From Comamonadaceae bacterium (GTDB lineage Bacteria > Pseudomonadota > Gammaproteobacteria > Burkholderiales > Burkholderiaceae_C), in assembly GCA_947447975.1 (NCBI GenBank), contig CANFLU010000029.1, positions 1-39,805 on the forward strand: a stretch of DNA of 39,805 bases, written 5' to 3'. The position numbers and the translations under genes were made by a program. Positions within the stretch are counted from its first letter, which is position 1, and each line of letters starts with the position of its first letter. Below are positions 25,831-34,786 of this stretch, piece after piece. The notes below the pieces were generated by a model. It made no database searches, had not been told where the DNA came from, and saw nothing but the letters and a program-made list of their open reading frames with translations.

Positions 25831-28230
25831 TCACTCCACCGGCGTCAACTTGGCCACGCTCAGGGCCAGCCACTTGGTGCCGTGGCGGGGGAAGCTAATT
25901 TGGGCGCGGGCGTCGGCGCCCTCGCCTTCCAGCGTCAGCACTTTGCCTTCGCCAAATTTGTTGTGGAACACCTGTAAGCCCACACGCAGGCCGTGGCCAG
26001 GGTCAGTTTTGCGGGCGACCAGCGGGCCGGCGTTGTAGGTCTCGGCGCGCGGACTGGCGGTTGGTGCCTGCCAGGGCGGCGTGCTGCTACCCGTCCAGGG
26101 GCTGCGCGCGGGCGCGCGCTTGGGGGTCAGGAACTTGAGGCTTCCCTCAGGCAACTCGTGAAAAAAGCGGCTCTTCAGGTTGTAGCGCGTCTGGCCGTGC
26201 AGCATGCGGGTTTGCGAATGGCTGAGGTAGAGGCGGTCGCGCGCGCGCGTGATGGCCACGTACATCAGGCGACGCTCTTCTTCTAGTCCATCGCGGTCGC
26301 TCATGGCGTTTTCATGGGGGAACAAGCCTTCTTCCATGCCGGTGATGAATACGCAATCGAACTCCAGGCCTTTGGCGGCGTGGACGGTCATCAGTTGTAC
26401 CGCGTCCTGCCCTGCCTGGGCCATGTTGTCACCCGCTTCTAAAGCGGCATGGGTTAAGAAGGCGGTCAGGGGCGAGAGGGTTTCGCCGGTATCGCCAAAT
26501 TCGGGCTCGTCCGGGGCGAGCGCGTCGGTAGGCGCTTGCTGCGCCTGCAGTCCGGCATCGTCTGTAACCGGCAAGGCTCCAGAGGCCCCGCCCCGCGCCG
26601 CTTCCTGGCGGCCAAAACCTTCCAAGCGCACAAAGCTTTCGGCGGCGTTGACGAGTTCTTCCAAGTTTTCGATGCGGTCTTCGCCTTCGCGGTCCAGGCG
26701 GTAATGTTCCAGCAGTCCACTTTCCTCCAGCATAGTGGCCACAATATCGCGCAGGCTGCTGGTGGCGGTTTGCTCGCGCAGCACATCGATCTTGGCCACA
26801 AAAGCCGATATCAAGGCGCCGGGCCGGCCTTTGAGGGCACTGACCGCATCGTGGAGGGAGCAGCCCAGTTCTTTGGCAATGTCTTGCAATTGCTCCAGGC
26901 TGCGCGCGCCAATACCGCGCGCCGGGAGGTTGACCACGCGCATAAAGCTGGTGTCGTCGCGCGGATTGGACAGCAAGCGCAAATAGGCCAGCGCGTGCTT
27001 GATTTCGGCACGCTCGAAAAAGCGCAAACCGCCATAGACGCGGTAGGCAATACCGGCGTTAAACAAAGCGGTCTCGATCACCCGGCTTTGTGCATTGCTG
27101 CGGTAGAGCACGGCAATTTCGGAATGCGGATAGCCTTCGCCCAAACCGGGTTTGCCCGATTCCATCAGGTAGCGCATTTCGGAAACCATCCATTGCGCTT
27201 CTTCAAAGTCGCTGGGCGCCTCATAGACGCGCACGGCTTCGCCCGGACCCTGGTCGGTGCGCAGGTTTTTACCCAGGCGGCGGCTGTTGTGGCTGATCAG
27301 CGCATTGGCCGAGTCCAGGATGTGGCTGTGGCTGCGGTAGTTTTGCTCTAGCTTGATCTGGTGCTCGACCGCAAATTCGCGCACAAAGTCGGCCATATTG
27401 CCTACGCGCGCGCCGCGAAACGCATAAATGCTTTGGTCGTCGTCACCGACGGCCAGCACTGCGCCGCCGGGGCGCGCACTGCTGCTGTCCATGCCGTCTT
27501 GCTTGCCCGCAAGCATCTTGATCCAGGCGTATTGCAGTTTGTTGGTGTCCTGAAACTCGTCGATCAGGATATGGCGAAAGCGCCACTGGTAGTGCTCGCG
27601 GATAGACGCATGGTCGCGCAGCACTTCGTAGCTGCGCAGCATCAGCTCCCCAAAATCGACCACGCCTTCGCGCTGGCATTGTTCTTCGTAGAGTTGGTAC
27701 AGCTCCACTTTACGGCGGGTGTCGCTGTCGCGCACCGGCACATCCTGCGGGCGCAGGCCCTCTTCTTTGCAGTTAGAAATAAACCAACTTAGTTGTTTAG
27801 GCGGGAAACGGTCTTCGTCCACCGCCAGTTGCTTGCACAGGCGCTTGACGGCGCTGAGCTGGTCTTGTGTGTCCAAAATCTGAAAGGTCTGGGGCAAGGC
27901 GGCGGTTTTGAAATGCGCCCGCAAAAAACGGTTGCACAGGCCGTGGAAAGTGCCTATCCACATGCCACGTACCGAAATCGGCAGCATGGCGCTAAGGCGG
28001 GCCACCATCTCTTTAGCGGCTTTGTTCGTAAATGTGACGGCCAAAATGCCGCCCGGGCTGATATGGCCTTCTTGCAAGAGCCAGGCGATGCGCGTGGTCA
28101 GCACCCGTGTTTTACCGGAACCGGCCCCGGCCAGGATCAGCGCATGCTCGGGGGGCAACGTGACAGCGGCGCGCTGTTCGGGGTTGAGGCTGTCAAGCAA
28201 AGGAGAGGACGCGGTACTGGCAGAAAACAT
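25831..28230 (-). CDS. uvrD: UvrD/PcrA-type DNA helicase
   Basis: This SF1A 3'-5' helicase (799 residues from ATG 28230) unwinds DNA in nucleotide excision and mismatch repair. Motifs are visible in order: [13 protein letters not shown] (Q motif), [19 protein letters not shown] (Walker A), [14 protein letters not shown] (Walker B), [13 protein letters not shown] (motif III), [11 protein letters not shown] (IV), [12 protein letters not shown] (V) and [19 protein letters not shown] (VI). An acidic, low-complexity insert lies near residue 590. The end has the tudor-like [19 protein letters not shown] typical of UvrD and PcrA. The frame extends upstream to 28326, but [16 protein letters not shown] fits the family start. 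TACAAT lies five bases before this ATG. Confidence 0.95.
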   Translation of the reverse strand: MFSASTASSPLLDSLNPEQRAAVTLPPEHALILAGAGSGKTRVLTTRIAWLLQEGHISPGGILAVTFTNKAAKEMVARLSAMLPISVRGMWIGTFHGLCNRFLRAHFKTAALPQTFQILDTQDQLSAVKRLCKQLAVDEDRFPPKQLSWFISNCKEEGLRPQDVPVRDSDTRRKVELYQLYEEQCQREGVVDFGELMLRSYEVLRDHASIREHYQWRFRHILIDEFQDTNKLQYAWIKMLAGKQDGMDSSSARPGGAVLAVGDDDQSIYAFRGARVGNMADFVREFAVEHQIKLEQNYRSHSHILDSANALISHNSRRLGKNLRTDQGPGEAVRVYEAPSDFEEAQWMVSEMRYLMESGKPGLGEGYPHSEIAVLYRSNAQSRVIETALFNAGIAYRVYGGLRFFERAEIKHALAYLRLLSNPRDDTSFMRVVNLPARGIGARSLEQLQDIAKELGCSLHDAVSALKGRPGALISAFVAKIDVLREQTATSSLRDIVATMLEESGLLEHYRLDREGEDRIENLEELVNAAESFVRLEGFGRQEAARGGASGALPVTDDAGLQAQQAPTDALAPDEPEFGDTGETLSPLTAFLTHAALEAGDNMAQAGQDAVQLMTVHAAKGLEFDCVFITGMEEGLFPHENAMSDRDGLEEERRLMYVAITRARDRLYLSHSQTRMLHGQTRYNLKSRFFHELPEGSLKFLTPKRAPARSPWTGSSTPPWQAPTASPRAETYNAGPLVARKTDPGHGLRVGLQVFHNKFGEGKVLTLEGEGADARAQISFPRHGTKWLALSVAKLTPVE

Positions 28231-28235
28231 GCCCG

Positions 28236-28241
28236 ATTGTA
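28236..28241 (-). promoter_or_regulatory. Candidate uvrD -10 element, leaderless geometry
   Basis: TACAAT on the minus strand ends five bases before the uvrD ATG. A -10 at this distance would put the transcription start at or next to the start codon. No Shine-Dalgarno is present to contradict that. No convincing -35 is seen, and no LexA box. Confidence 0.35.
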
Positions 28242-28268
28242 GGAAGCCCGATGCGTCAGCGTCTGCGC

Positions 28269-28324
28269 GTAAAATCAAACACCGGGCCCAAGCATTTAGC
28301 GTCCGGTATTTTTTTGCCGGTACC
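28269..28324 (+). promoter_or_regulatory. guaC leader with terminator-like hairpin and alternative pairing
   Basis: TAAAAT (28269-28274) is a candidate -10. Just downstream, ACCGGGC (28280-28286) pairs with GTCCGGT (28300-28306), seven pairs with one G-U, followed by A and seven T residues (28308-28314): an intrinsic-terminator shape inside the guaC leader. A second CCGGT copy (28316-28320) can compete for the same ACCGG. CCCAAGC (28286-28292) is complementary to GCTTGGG (28361-28367), next to the start codon. Attenuation is inference. Confidence 0.45.
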
Positions 28325-28369
28325 AATCCAAGCGCCTATTTGACGAATGCAACTTTTGGAGCTTGGGTT

Positions 28370-29347
28370 ATGGATATTTTTGACTACGACAACATTTTGC
28401 TGCTGCCCCGCAAATGCCGGGTGGAGAGCCGGTCGGAATGTGACACCAGCGTAGCGCTGGGCGCGCGCAGCTTTCGCATGCCGGTGGTCCCGGCCAATAT
28501 GAAGACGGTGGTGGACGAAAGCATTTGCGTCTGGCTGGCGCAAAACGGCTACTTCTATGTCATGCACCGCTTTGACCTGGACAATGTCCGCTTCACCCAG
28601 GATATCCGCGCCAAGGGGCTGTACGCCTCGATTTCGCTAGGCGTCAAGCAAGCCGATTACCAGACCGTGGACCGCCTGCGCGAATTGGGCCACACGCCCG
28701 ATTACATCACCATCGACATCGCCCACGGCCACGCCGACAGCGTGAAGAACATGATTGGCTATATCAAGCAACACTTGCCTGCGAGTTTTGTGATCGCTGG
28801 CAATGTGGGCACGCCCGAGGCAGTGATCGACCTAGAAAATTGGGGTGCGGATGCGACCAAGGTTGGCATCGGGCCGGGCAAGGTGTGCATTACCAAACTC
28901 AAAACCGGCTTTGGCACCGGCGGCTGGCAACTGAGCGCGCTCAAGTGGTGCGCCCGCGTGGCGACCAAGCCCATCATCGCCGACGGCGGCATCCGCGACC
29001 ATGGCGACATCGCCAAAAGCATACGCTTTGGTGCATCCATGGTGATGATTGGCTCACTGTTCGCCGGTCACGAAGAATCTCCCGGCCAGACGGTGGAAGT
29101 CGATGGCAAGCTGTACAAAGAGTATTACGGCTCTGCCAGCGACTTCAACAAAGGCGAGTACAAGCACGTCGAAGGCAAGCGCATCCTAGAGGCGATCAAA
29201 GGTCCGCTGCGTAACACTCTGGTGGAAATGGAGCAGGACTTGCAAAGCTCTATTAGCTATGCCGGTGGCAAAAAACTCATGGATATCCGCAAAGTCAATT
29301 ACGTGACCTTAGGCGGCGACAACGCGGGCGAACATTTGTTGATGTAA
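28370..29347 (+). CDS. guaC: GMP reductase, short (Bacillus GuaC) type
   Basis: GMP reductase converts GMP to IMP with NADPH and ammonia release, feeding guanine nucleotides back to adenine synthesis. The 325-residue TIM barrel lacks CBS domains. It has the catalytic loop [19 protein letters not shown] with Cys173, the phosphate-binding [16 protein letters not shown] and [16 protein letters not shown]. It matches the 326-residue Bacillus subtilis enzyme more closely than E. coli GuaC (347). The frame is open far upstream (27908), but that part opposes uvrD. ATG 28370 begins [16 protein letters not shown] and has GGAG eight bases before it. It precedes an oxidoreductase gene by 15 nt. Confidence 0.95.
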   Translation: MDIFDYDNILLLPRKCRVESRSECDTSVALGARSFRMPVVPANMKTVVDESICVWLAQNGYFYVMHRFDLDNVRFTQDIRAKGLYASISLGVKQADYQTVDRLRELGHTPDYITIDIAHGHADSVKNMIGYIKQHLPASFVIAGNVGTPEAVIDLENWGADATKVGIGPGKVCITKLKTGFGTGGWQLSALKWCARVATKPIIADGGIRDHGDIAKSIRFGASMVMIGSLFAGHEESPGQTVEVDGKLYKEYYGSASDFNKGEYKHVEGKRILEAIKGPLRNTLVEMEQDLQSSISYAGGKKLMDIRKVNYVTLGGDNAGEHLLM

Positions 29348-29362
29348 GCAAGGATTCAATAT

Positions 29363-30232
29363 ATGCGCATTGCATTTTTGGGATTGGGATTGATGGGCGT
29401 GCCCATGGCCTCACGCCTGTGCCGCGCGGGTTTAGAGGTGCATGTGTGGAACCGAACGGCTGAAAAAACCGCACCACTGGTCGCTTTGGGTGCGCATGCG
29501 CACGTCAATGCGGCCGACGCTGTTCGTCATGCGGACATCACCATCACCATGCTGGAGCATGGTGGCATTGTGGAGCTGGTCTTGTTTGAGCAAGGTGTGG
29601 CGCAAGCCCTGCAAAGTGGCAGCTTGCTGGTGGACATGTCCTCGATCGCGCCCGATCAGGCGCGCAGCCACGCAACCCGCCTCCATGCCCTGGGCGTGCG
29701 CTACCTGGATGCCCCTGTGTCCGGTGGCACCCTGGGCGCCGAGCAAGGTACGCTGGCCATCATGGCCGGTGGCGCTGAGGCCGACTTGCACGAAGCGCAA
29801 AGCGCGCTGCAACACCTGGGCAAGTCCACACTGGTAGGTCCGCACGGCTGCGGCCAATTGGCCAAGTTGGCCAATCAAATGATTGTGGGCATCACCATTG
29901 GCGCGGTGGCCGAAGCTTTGCTGCTCTGCGCCAAAGGCGGCGCGGACATGGCCAAGGTGAAAGAAGCGATCAGCGGTGGTTTTGCCGATAGTCGTATTCT
30001 GCAAGTGCATGGCCAGCGCATGGTGGAGCGCGATTTTGCGCCGCGCGGACGCATCAGCGTGCAACTCAAAGACATGCGCAACGCGCTGGATACCGGCAAG
30101 CAACTAGGCTTTGACGCGCCCATAACGCAACTCCTGGAACAGCTCTACGCCCAGGCCCACGACAACGGTTTGGCCAGTATGGACCAAGCTGCGCTGTTTG
30201 CCGAGTTGGCGCGGCGCAATGGCATGCAATAG
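29363..30232 (+). CDS. NAD(P)-dependent beta-hydroxyacid dehydrogenase
   Basis: This 289-residue enzyme belongs to the 3-hydroxyisobutyrate/tartronate-semialdehyde dehydrogenase family. It has the Rossmann start IAFLGLGLMGVPMASRL, substrate-binding DAPVSGGTLGAEQGTLA and catalytic Lys168 in GQLAKLANQMIVG; the helical C-terminal domain is complete. Exact substrate cannot be assigned; tartronate semialdehyde, succinate semialdehyde and glyoxylate are all handled by family members. AAGGA lies eight bases before the ATG. With only 15 nt after guaC it is probably co-transcribed, although no metabolic link to purines is obvious. Confidence 0.9.
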   Translation: MRIAFLGLGLMGVPMASRLCRAGLEVHVWNRTAEKTAPLVALGAHAHVNAADAVRHADITITMLEHGGIVELVLFEQGVAQALQSGSLLVDMSSIAPDQARSHATRLHALGVRYLDAPVSGGTLGAEQGTLAIMAGGAEADLHEAQSALQHLGKSTLVGPHGCGQLAKLANQMIVGITIGAVAEALLLCAKGGADMAKVKEAISGGFADSRILQVHGQRMVERDFAPRGRISVQLKDMRNALDTGKQLGFDAPITQLLEQLYAQAHDNGLASMDQAALFAELARRNGMQ

Positions 30233-30242
30233 TGCCGTCTAG

Positions 30243-30262
30243 CTGCCGCCCAATGGCGGCAG
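30243..30262. other. Perfect hairpin between convergent genes
   Basis: CTGCCGCC-CAAT-GGCGGCAG is an 8-bp perfect stem with a 4-nt loop, 10 bp past the dehydrogenase stop and 17 bp before the end of the convergent helicase gene. No T-run follows directly, so termination here would be atypical, but it can form in both transcripts. Confidence 0.5.
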
Positions 30263-30279
30263 GCCAGGCTTGAAGACTT

Positions 30280-32232
30280 TTAACCGGCGGTACGGGCAGG
30301 ACGCTTTTTCGCGTCGCGCGGCACAAACACTTTGCCACCATTGCCGGGTTTGGCAAAGCCCGCGGGCTTGCCCGCTGCTGGCTTCCTGGGTGCGAAGTCT
30401 GCGCGCGGCGCAAAATCCTTGCGCGGGGCAAAGTCTGCACGTGGGGCGCCAGCATCAGCACGCGGTGCGAACTCACGGCGTGGTGCGAAGTCGCCACGGG
30501 GTGCACCAGCATCAGCGCGGGGCGCAAATTCGCGCCGCGGGGCAAAGTCGCCGCGCGGAGCGCCTTGACCGGCAAAGCGGTCGTTAAAACCACCCTTGCG
30601 CTCGTAACTAAAACCTTCGCGTGCCGCGCCGCGAAATTCGCGGGTACCGGCATCGGCAAATCCGCCACGGCGGTCGCCGCCGCCAAAACCACCTTCACCC
30701 GGACCGGCAAAACCACGGCCCGGGCCACGGGCATCGCGGCCACCACCACCGTTGCGCGCGGCAAAGCCGGGGCGCGGTGCTTCGGGAATGCGTTGCTTGG
30801 GTTCCAGACCAGCCACCACTTCGGCTTTGATGGGTTGTCGGGTATAGGCCTCAATGTCAAAAATCTTGCGACGGTCGCGCAATTCGGCAAACGTGATGGC
30901 CAGGCCATCGCGGCCTGCCCGGCCGGTACGGCCAATGCGGTGGGTGTAGTCCTCGGCCTTCATGGGCAGGCCAAAGTTAAATACATGGGTAATCGTCGGC
31001 ACGTCAATCCCGCGCGCGGCCACATCGGTAGCCACCAGGATTTGCACCTGGCCCTGGCGCAGCGCCATCAAGCGACGGTTACGCAAGCCTTGGCTCAGCG
31101 CGCCATGCAAGGCCACGGCGTCAAAGCCGTCTTGCTGCAAATCGTTGGCCAAGCCATCGCATTCAATCTGGGTACTGGCAAACACAATCGCTTGGTTGAT
31201 GCCGGTGTCGCGCAGCCAGTGGTCCAGTAATTTGCGTTTGTGTTGGGCGTTATCAGCCCAGTACAACACCTGCTTGATGTTGACATGTTTTTCTTGCGGG
31301 TTGTCAATGCTCACGCGCTGGGGTTCGCGCATCACGCGGGCCGCCAGTTGTTGGATACGCGGCGCAAAAGTGGCGCTGAACATCATGGTTTGTTTGCGGT
31401 CGATCGTGAGCTGGTTGATCTCGGCCAGATCATCGGAAAAGCCCAGGTCCAGCATGCGGTCGGCCTCATCGACCACCAAGAATTGCACTTGGTCCAGCTT
31501 GATTTGCATGGAGCGCTGCAAGTCCAGCAAACGGCCGGGCGTAGCCACCACCAAATTGGCGTTTTGCAGCTTGGCAATTTGCAATTGGTAAGGCATGCCG
31601 CCGACGATATTGGCAACGCGAAGACCGCGGCAATGTTGCACCAGGTCGATGGCGTCGTGCGCCACTTGTTGGGCCAGTTCGCGGGTCGGGCAGACGATCA
31701 ACGCGCCGGGCGTGGGCGCTTTGAAATTGCGCGCATTGGTGGGGTCTTTGCGCTTGGGGCGCTTCGGGGGGGCTTCGCCTTTAGCCGCGGCTTGCGCCAC
31801 CGCTTCTTCGTAGGCTTGGCGCTCGTCGGCTTCTGCCTGCGCCATTTGCTTGAGTAAGGTATGCAGCACTGGCAGCAAAAATGCGGCAGTTTTGCCGCTT
31901 CCGGTTTGGCTGGACACCATCAAGTCGATGTATTTCTTAGCGCCCTTGTCTGCGTCTTCGGTGGGTAAAGCCAAAGGAATAACTTTGGTTTGTACCGGTG
32001 TGGGCTGGGTGTAACCCAGATCCATACAGGCTTTTACCAACTCGGGGGCAAGGTCCAGGGCCAAAAAGCCGTTGGGCTCCGCTGGCACAGCAGGTGCTTC
32101 GTCAGCCGCGGCCAAGGCTTCGTCCGCCATGGGCGCTTGGGCGCTGTGGTTCGGCTGGAAGGCCTCGCCATCTGGGGTGGAATAGGTGTGTTCGGGCGCG
32201 AATTCGCCCGATGCGATCAAAGAATCAGTCAT
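30280..32232 (-). CDS. DEAD-box RNA helicase with repetitive RGG-like tail
   Basis: This ATP-dependent RNA helicase (650 residues from ATG 32232) likely acts in RNA remodelling, ribosome assembly or decay. Motifs are VSSQTGSGKTAAFLLPVL (I), PTRELAQQV (Ia), VVATPGRLLDLQ, VVDEADRMLDLGF (DEAD), MFSATFAP (III), LVATDVAARGID (V) and HRIGRTGRAGR (VI). Between motifs I and Ia is a charged insert (about residues 130-165). The last roughly 130 residues are Gly/Arg/Phe/Pro-rich, including three 19-residue repeats. The N-terminal 50 residues are acidic and low in complexity. The general type is RhlE-like. A long, structured leader precedes it. The frame extends upstream to 32280; 32232 gives MTDSLIASGEF. 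Confidence 0.93.
   Translation of the reverse strand: MTDSLIASGEFAPEHTYSTPDGEAFQPNHSAQAPMADEALAAADEAPAVPAEPNGFLALDLAPELVKACMDLGYTQPTPVQTKVIPLALPTEDADKGAKKYIDLMVSSQTGSGKTAAFLLPVLHTLLKQMAQAEADERQAYEEAVAQAAAKGEAPPKRPKRKDPTNARNFKAPTPGALIVCPTRELAQQVAHDAIDLVQHCRGLRVANIVGGMPYQLQIAKLQNANLVVATPGRLLDLQRSMQIKLDQVQFLVVDEADRMLDLGFSDDLAEINQLTIDRKQTMMFSATFAPRIQQLAARVMREPQRVSIDNPQEKHVNIKQVLYWADNAQHKRKLLDHWLRDTGINQAIVFASTQIECDGLANDLQQDGFDAVALHGALSQGLRNRRLMALRQGQVQILVATDVAARGIDVPTITHVFNFGLPMKAEDYTHRIGRTGRAGRDGLAITFAELRDRRKIFDIEAYTRQPIKAEVVAGLEPKQRIPEAPRPGFAARNGGGGRDARGPGRGFAGPGEGGFGGGDRRGGFADAGTREFRGAAREGFSYERKGGFNDRFAGQGAPRGDFAPRREFAPRADAGAPRGDFAPRREFAPRADAGAPRADFAPRKDFAPRADFAPRKPAAGKPAGFAKPGNGGKVFVPRDAKKRPARTAG
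30394..30564 (-). repeat. Three tandem 57-bp repeats encoding the helicase tail
   Basis: Units at 30564-30508, 30507-30451 and 30450-30394 each encode 19 residues. The first two translate identically (GAPRGDFAPRREFAPRADA); the third is diverged (GAPRADFAPRKDFAPRADF). Synonymous differences between the units show they are not freshly duplicated. The repeats add evenly spaced Arg and Phe residues. Confidence 0.9.
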
Positions 32233-32534
32233 AGTTTCACTCACACAGCAACGCCACCCGCGAGGTGGGCGTTCCGTCAATGGTTAAAAAACATCAACCA
32301 TCAAACGGAGGCTGCGCCAGGTGCGTCTGCTACGCTGCCGGTGCGGCTGGGGCCCTCTTGAATGGACCCGGTGAATGTTGGGAGATGTGCAAATTTCGCT
32401 GGCCCCGGCCTGGTTGCCGTGCTGCCGTTTGGCGAAGCCCTCGATTATGACACGGATTCGGGTTTATACCCATACGCAGGTCTCACGGATCGTAAAGTTG
32501 GGTGCGCCACGACCCCGATGTACGCGCCGCTCGC
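32233..32534 (-). promoter_or_regulatory. 302-bp gap: promoter and structured leader of the DEAD-box helicase
   Basis: No gene is seen here. On the minus strand a -10-like CATAAT followed by CGAGGGCT occupies 32436-32449; an alternative TATAAA lies at complement 32463-32468 inside the dyad GGGT-TTAT-ACCC. The leader would be about 200 nt. Its last part can fold into two adjacent hairpins: 32274-32308 (CCGT and TGGTT arms around a T-rich loop) and 32250-32273 (nine pairs with one bulge), ending 18 nt before the ATG. Long structured leaders are common for cold-induced RNA helicases. Confidence 0.55.
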
Positions 32535-33101
32535 TCAGACTTTCAAAAAATGGGTGCGATAGTGTTCCAACTCATCAATGGACTCGTGTACATCGGCCAG
32601 GGCGGTATGTTTTTGCTGCTTTTTAAATCCGGCATACACCTCGGGCCGCCAGCGCAGGCTGAGTTCCTTTAAGGTGCTGACATCCAGGTTGCGGTAGTGA
32701 AAAAAGGCCTCCAGGCGCGGCATATAGGCGGCCAAAAAACGCCGGTCCTGTCCAATGGTGTTGCCGCACATGGGCGAGGCGCCGGGAGGCACCAATGGCG
32801 TCAAAAATGCGATCAAGGCATCCTCGGCCTCGGCCTCTGTCACGGTGGAGGCACGCACCTTGTCGATCAGGCCGCTTTTGCCATGGGTTCCTTTGTTCCA
32901 GGCATCCATGGCGTCTAGTTGCGCGTCCGATTGGTGAATCACAAACACCGGGCCCTCGGTGCGCGACTCCAGCATGGGGCCCGTCACCACCACGGCGATT
33001 TCGATGATGCGGTCCTGCGCCGGGTGTAAACCCGTCATTTCGCAGTCCAGCCAGACCAGGTTTTTGTCGGATTTCGTGAGTGGGCTTAAGGTGTCTTGCA
33101 T
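32535..33101 (-). CDS. orn: Oligoribonuclease
   Basis: Orn is the 3'-5' exonuclease that degrades diribonucleotides, the last step of RNA decay and of cyclic-di-GMP turnover via pGpG. The 188-residue protein carries the DEDDh acidic residues: Asp19 and Glu21 in [10 protein letters not shown], an Asp in [10 protein letters not shown], and [14 protein letters not shown] with the catalytic His and Asp. It diverges from the M48 protease, with 37 bp between the two starts, so the promoters must overlap. Confidence 0.96.
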   Translation of the reverse strand: MQDTLSPLTKSDKNLVWLDCEMTGLHPAQDRIIEIAVVVTGPMLESRTEGPVFVIHQSDAQLDAMDAWNKGTHGKSGLIDKVRASTVTEAEAEDALIAFLTPLVPPGASPMCGNTIGQDRRFLAAYMPRLEAFFHYRNLDVSTLKELSLRWRPEVYAGFKKQQKHTALADVHESIDELEHYRTHFLKV

Positions 33102-33138
33102 AGCCGAGATTGTCGCCTATGACCTAAACTGCGGCTCC

Positions 33139-34416
33139 ATGCAAGACAACGCCTTCAATCCCTCCGACACCCTCACCCTTATTTTTGCACTGGCCCTGGC
33201 CTCTAGCCTATTGCTGAAATTGTGGCTGGCCGCACGCCAAATTCGCCATGTAGCGAGCCACCGCGACGCGGTCCCGCCGGCCTTCGCATCCACCATCGAA
33301 CTGCCAGCGCACCAGCGCGCCGCCGATTACACGGTAGTGAAAACACGTTTTGGCCTGATTGAACTGGCTTGGGGGGCGGCCCTTGCTTTGGGGTGGACGC
33401 TATTTGGGGGCTTGTCGGCACTGAATGGGGCTTTGCTGGACAGCATGGGCCCGGGCCTGTGGCAACAACTGGCCTTGGTGGGCGCCTTCACCGCCATCAA
33501 CACCCTGCTGGAATTGCCGTTCTCGCTGTACGCCACCTTTGTACTCGAGGAGCGCTTTGGATTTAACAAAACCAGCGGCAAACTGTGGATGCAAGACCTG
33601 ATCAAGTCTTTGGCCTTGGGCGTGCTGATCGGCGGCCCCCTGCTGGCCCTGGTGCTGTGGCTGATGGCTGCGGCGGGCCCGCTGTGGTGGGCCTGGACCT
33701 GGGGCGTGTGGATGGGCTTTAACCTGCTGGCCATGCTGATTTACCCCACCTGGATTGCGCCGCTGTTCAACAAATTCCAAGTGCTGGACGACGCCACCTT
33801 GACCGAGCGCGTGCGCGCTTTGATGCAGCGCTGCGGCTTTCAGGCGCAAGGTTTTTATGTGATGGACGGCAGCAAACGCAGCGCACATGCGAACGCCTAT
33901 TTCACCGGCTTTGGCGCGTCCAAGCGGGTGGTGTTTTATGACACCTTGCTGGCGCGACTCACACCTGAGGAAGTAGACGCGGTGCTGGCCCATGAATTGG
34001 GGCATTTCAAACACCAACATATCCGCAAGCGCATCGTGTCGATTTTCGCCATCAGCCTGGGCGGTTTCGCGCTACTGGGCTGGGCCAGCACGCAGGTATG
34101 GTTTTATACCGGCCTGGGCGTAATGCCTAACTTAGCAGGCGCCAACGACGCCTTGGCCTTGTTGCTTTTTATGCTGGTCTTACCCTCGTTTACCGGCTTT
34201 CTCGGTCCGCTATTTGCTCAGATTTCACGCCAACATGAGTTCGAGGCCGATGCCTACGCCGTGGCGCAAACGCGGGGCGCGGATTTAGCCTCAGCCTTGC
34301 TGAAGTTATACGAAGACAACGCATCCACGCTCACGCCAGACCCGCTGTATGTGAAGTTTTATTACTCACACCCACCAGCATCCGAGCGCCTGGGTCGCAT
34401 GTTGGCGGCGTCCTGA
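33139..34416 (+). CDS. M48-family (Ste24-like) membrane metalloprotease
   Basis: This 425-residue protein has several hydrophobic segments and the zinc motif HELGH at 285-289, with the third ligand Glu369 in HEFEADAYA. The layout, including the long N-terminal membrane part, KRSAHANAYFTGFGASKRVVFYDTLL and SHPPASERLGRM, matches Ste24/CAAX-protease-type M48 enzymes rather than short HtpX. Bacterial members probably take part in membrane protein quality control. ATG 33139 is chosen; the frame runs upstream to 32959, but that part lies over orn. It leads a likely operon with phhB (13 nt) and rsgA. Confidence 0.92.
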   Translation: MQDNAFNPSDTLTLIFALALASSLLLKLWLAARQIRHVASHRDAVPPAFASTIELPAHQRAADYTVVKTRFGLIELAWGAALALGWTLFGGLSALNGALLDSMGPGLWQQLALVGAFTAINTLLELPFSLYATFVLEERFGFNKTSGKLWMQDLIKSLALGVLIGGPLLALVLWLMAAAGPLWWAWTWGVWMGFNLLAMLIYPTWIAPLFNKFQVLDDATLTERVRALMQRCGFQAQGFYVMDGSKRSAHANAYFTGFGASKRVVFYDTLLARLTPEEVDAVLAHELGHFKHQHIRKRIVSIFAISLGGFALLGWASTQVWFYTGLGVMPNLAGANDALALLLFMLVLPSFTGFLGPLFAQISRQHEFEADAYAVAQTRGADLASALLKLYEDNASTLTPDPLYVKFYYSHPPASERLGRMLAAS

Positions 34417-34429
34417 TCAATTAACCCGT

Positions 34430-34786
34430 ATGACAGCACCAGCAGACACCCCAAAAAGCGCCAGAGGCCAAGCGCTAAGCGGCCCGCAAGTCATTGCGCG
34501 CCTAGCAAGCTTGGAAGGCTGGAAGCTGTGGGGCGACGGCGAAACACTGGCGATTGAAAAAACATTCCGTTTCGAAAGCTATTTACAGACCCTGGCATTT
34601 GCCAATGCCGTGGCCTTCATGGCCGAGCAGCAAGGCCACCATCCCGACATGCTGCTCACCTACCGCAGTTGCAGCGTGCGCTGGCGCTCGCACGATGTGG
34701 GCGGTATCTCACAGCGGGATGTGCGCTGCGCTGCGCTGGTCGATGCCCTGGCAAACCCCGGGCAGTCAGGGAGCACGCTTGGCTGA
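34430..34786 (+). CDS. phhB: 4a-hydroxytetrahydrobiopterin dehydratase (PCD/DCoH)
   Basis: This enzyme dehydrates 4a-hydroxytetrahydrobiopterin, recycling the cofactor of phenylalanine hydroxylase. The 118-residue protein has the family core FRFESYLQTLAFANAVAF and the active-site QQGHHPDMLLTYRSCSVRW followed by SHDVGGIS; the paired histidines are present. No phenylalanine hydroxylase gene lies nearby. PCD homologues are also reported to act outside phenylalanine metabolism, in pterin metabolism. It lies 13 nt after the protease gene and its last eight bases overlap rsgA. Confidence 0.92.
   Translation: MTAPADTPKSARGQALSGPQVIARLASLEGWKLWGDGETLAIEKTFRFESYLQTLAFANAVAFMAEQQGHHPDMLLTYRSCSVRWRSHDVGGISQRDVRCAALVDALANPGQSGSTLG

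Noticed and set aside
27908..28369. 154-residue N-terminal extension of GMP reductase
   Set aside because: The extension is antisense to uvrD, and GMP reductase homologues begin at MDIFDYDNI with a good ribosome-binding site.
30394..30564. Regular 57-bp repeats considered as a CRISPR or intergenic repeat array
   Set aside because: They are continuous, without unique spacers, and stay in frame within the helicase coding sequence.
32959..33138. 60-residue extension of the M48 protease
   Set aside because: It runs over the start of orn on the other strand; the family N-terminus and first membrane helix begin at ATG 33139.
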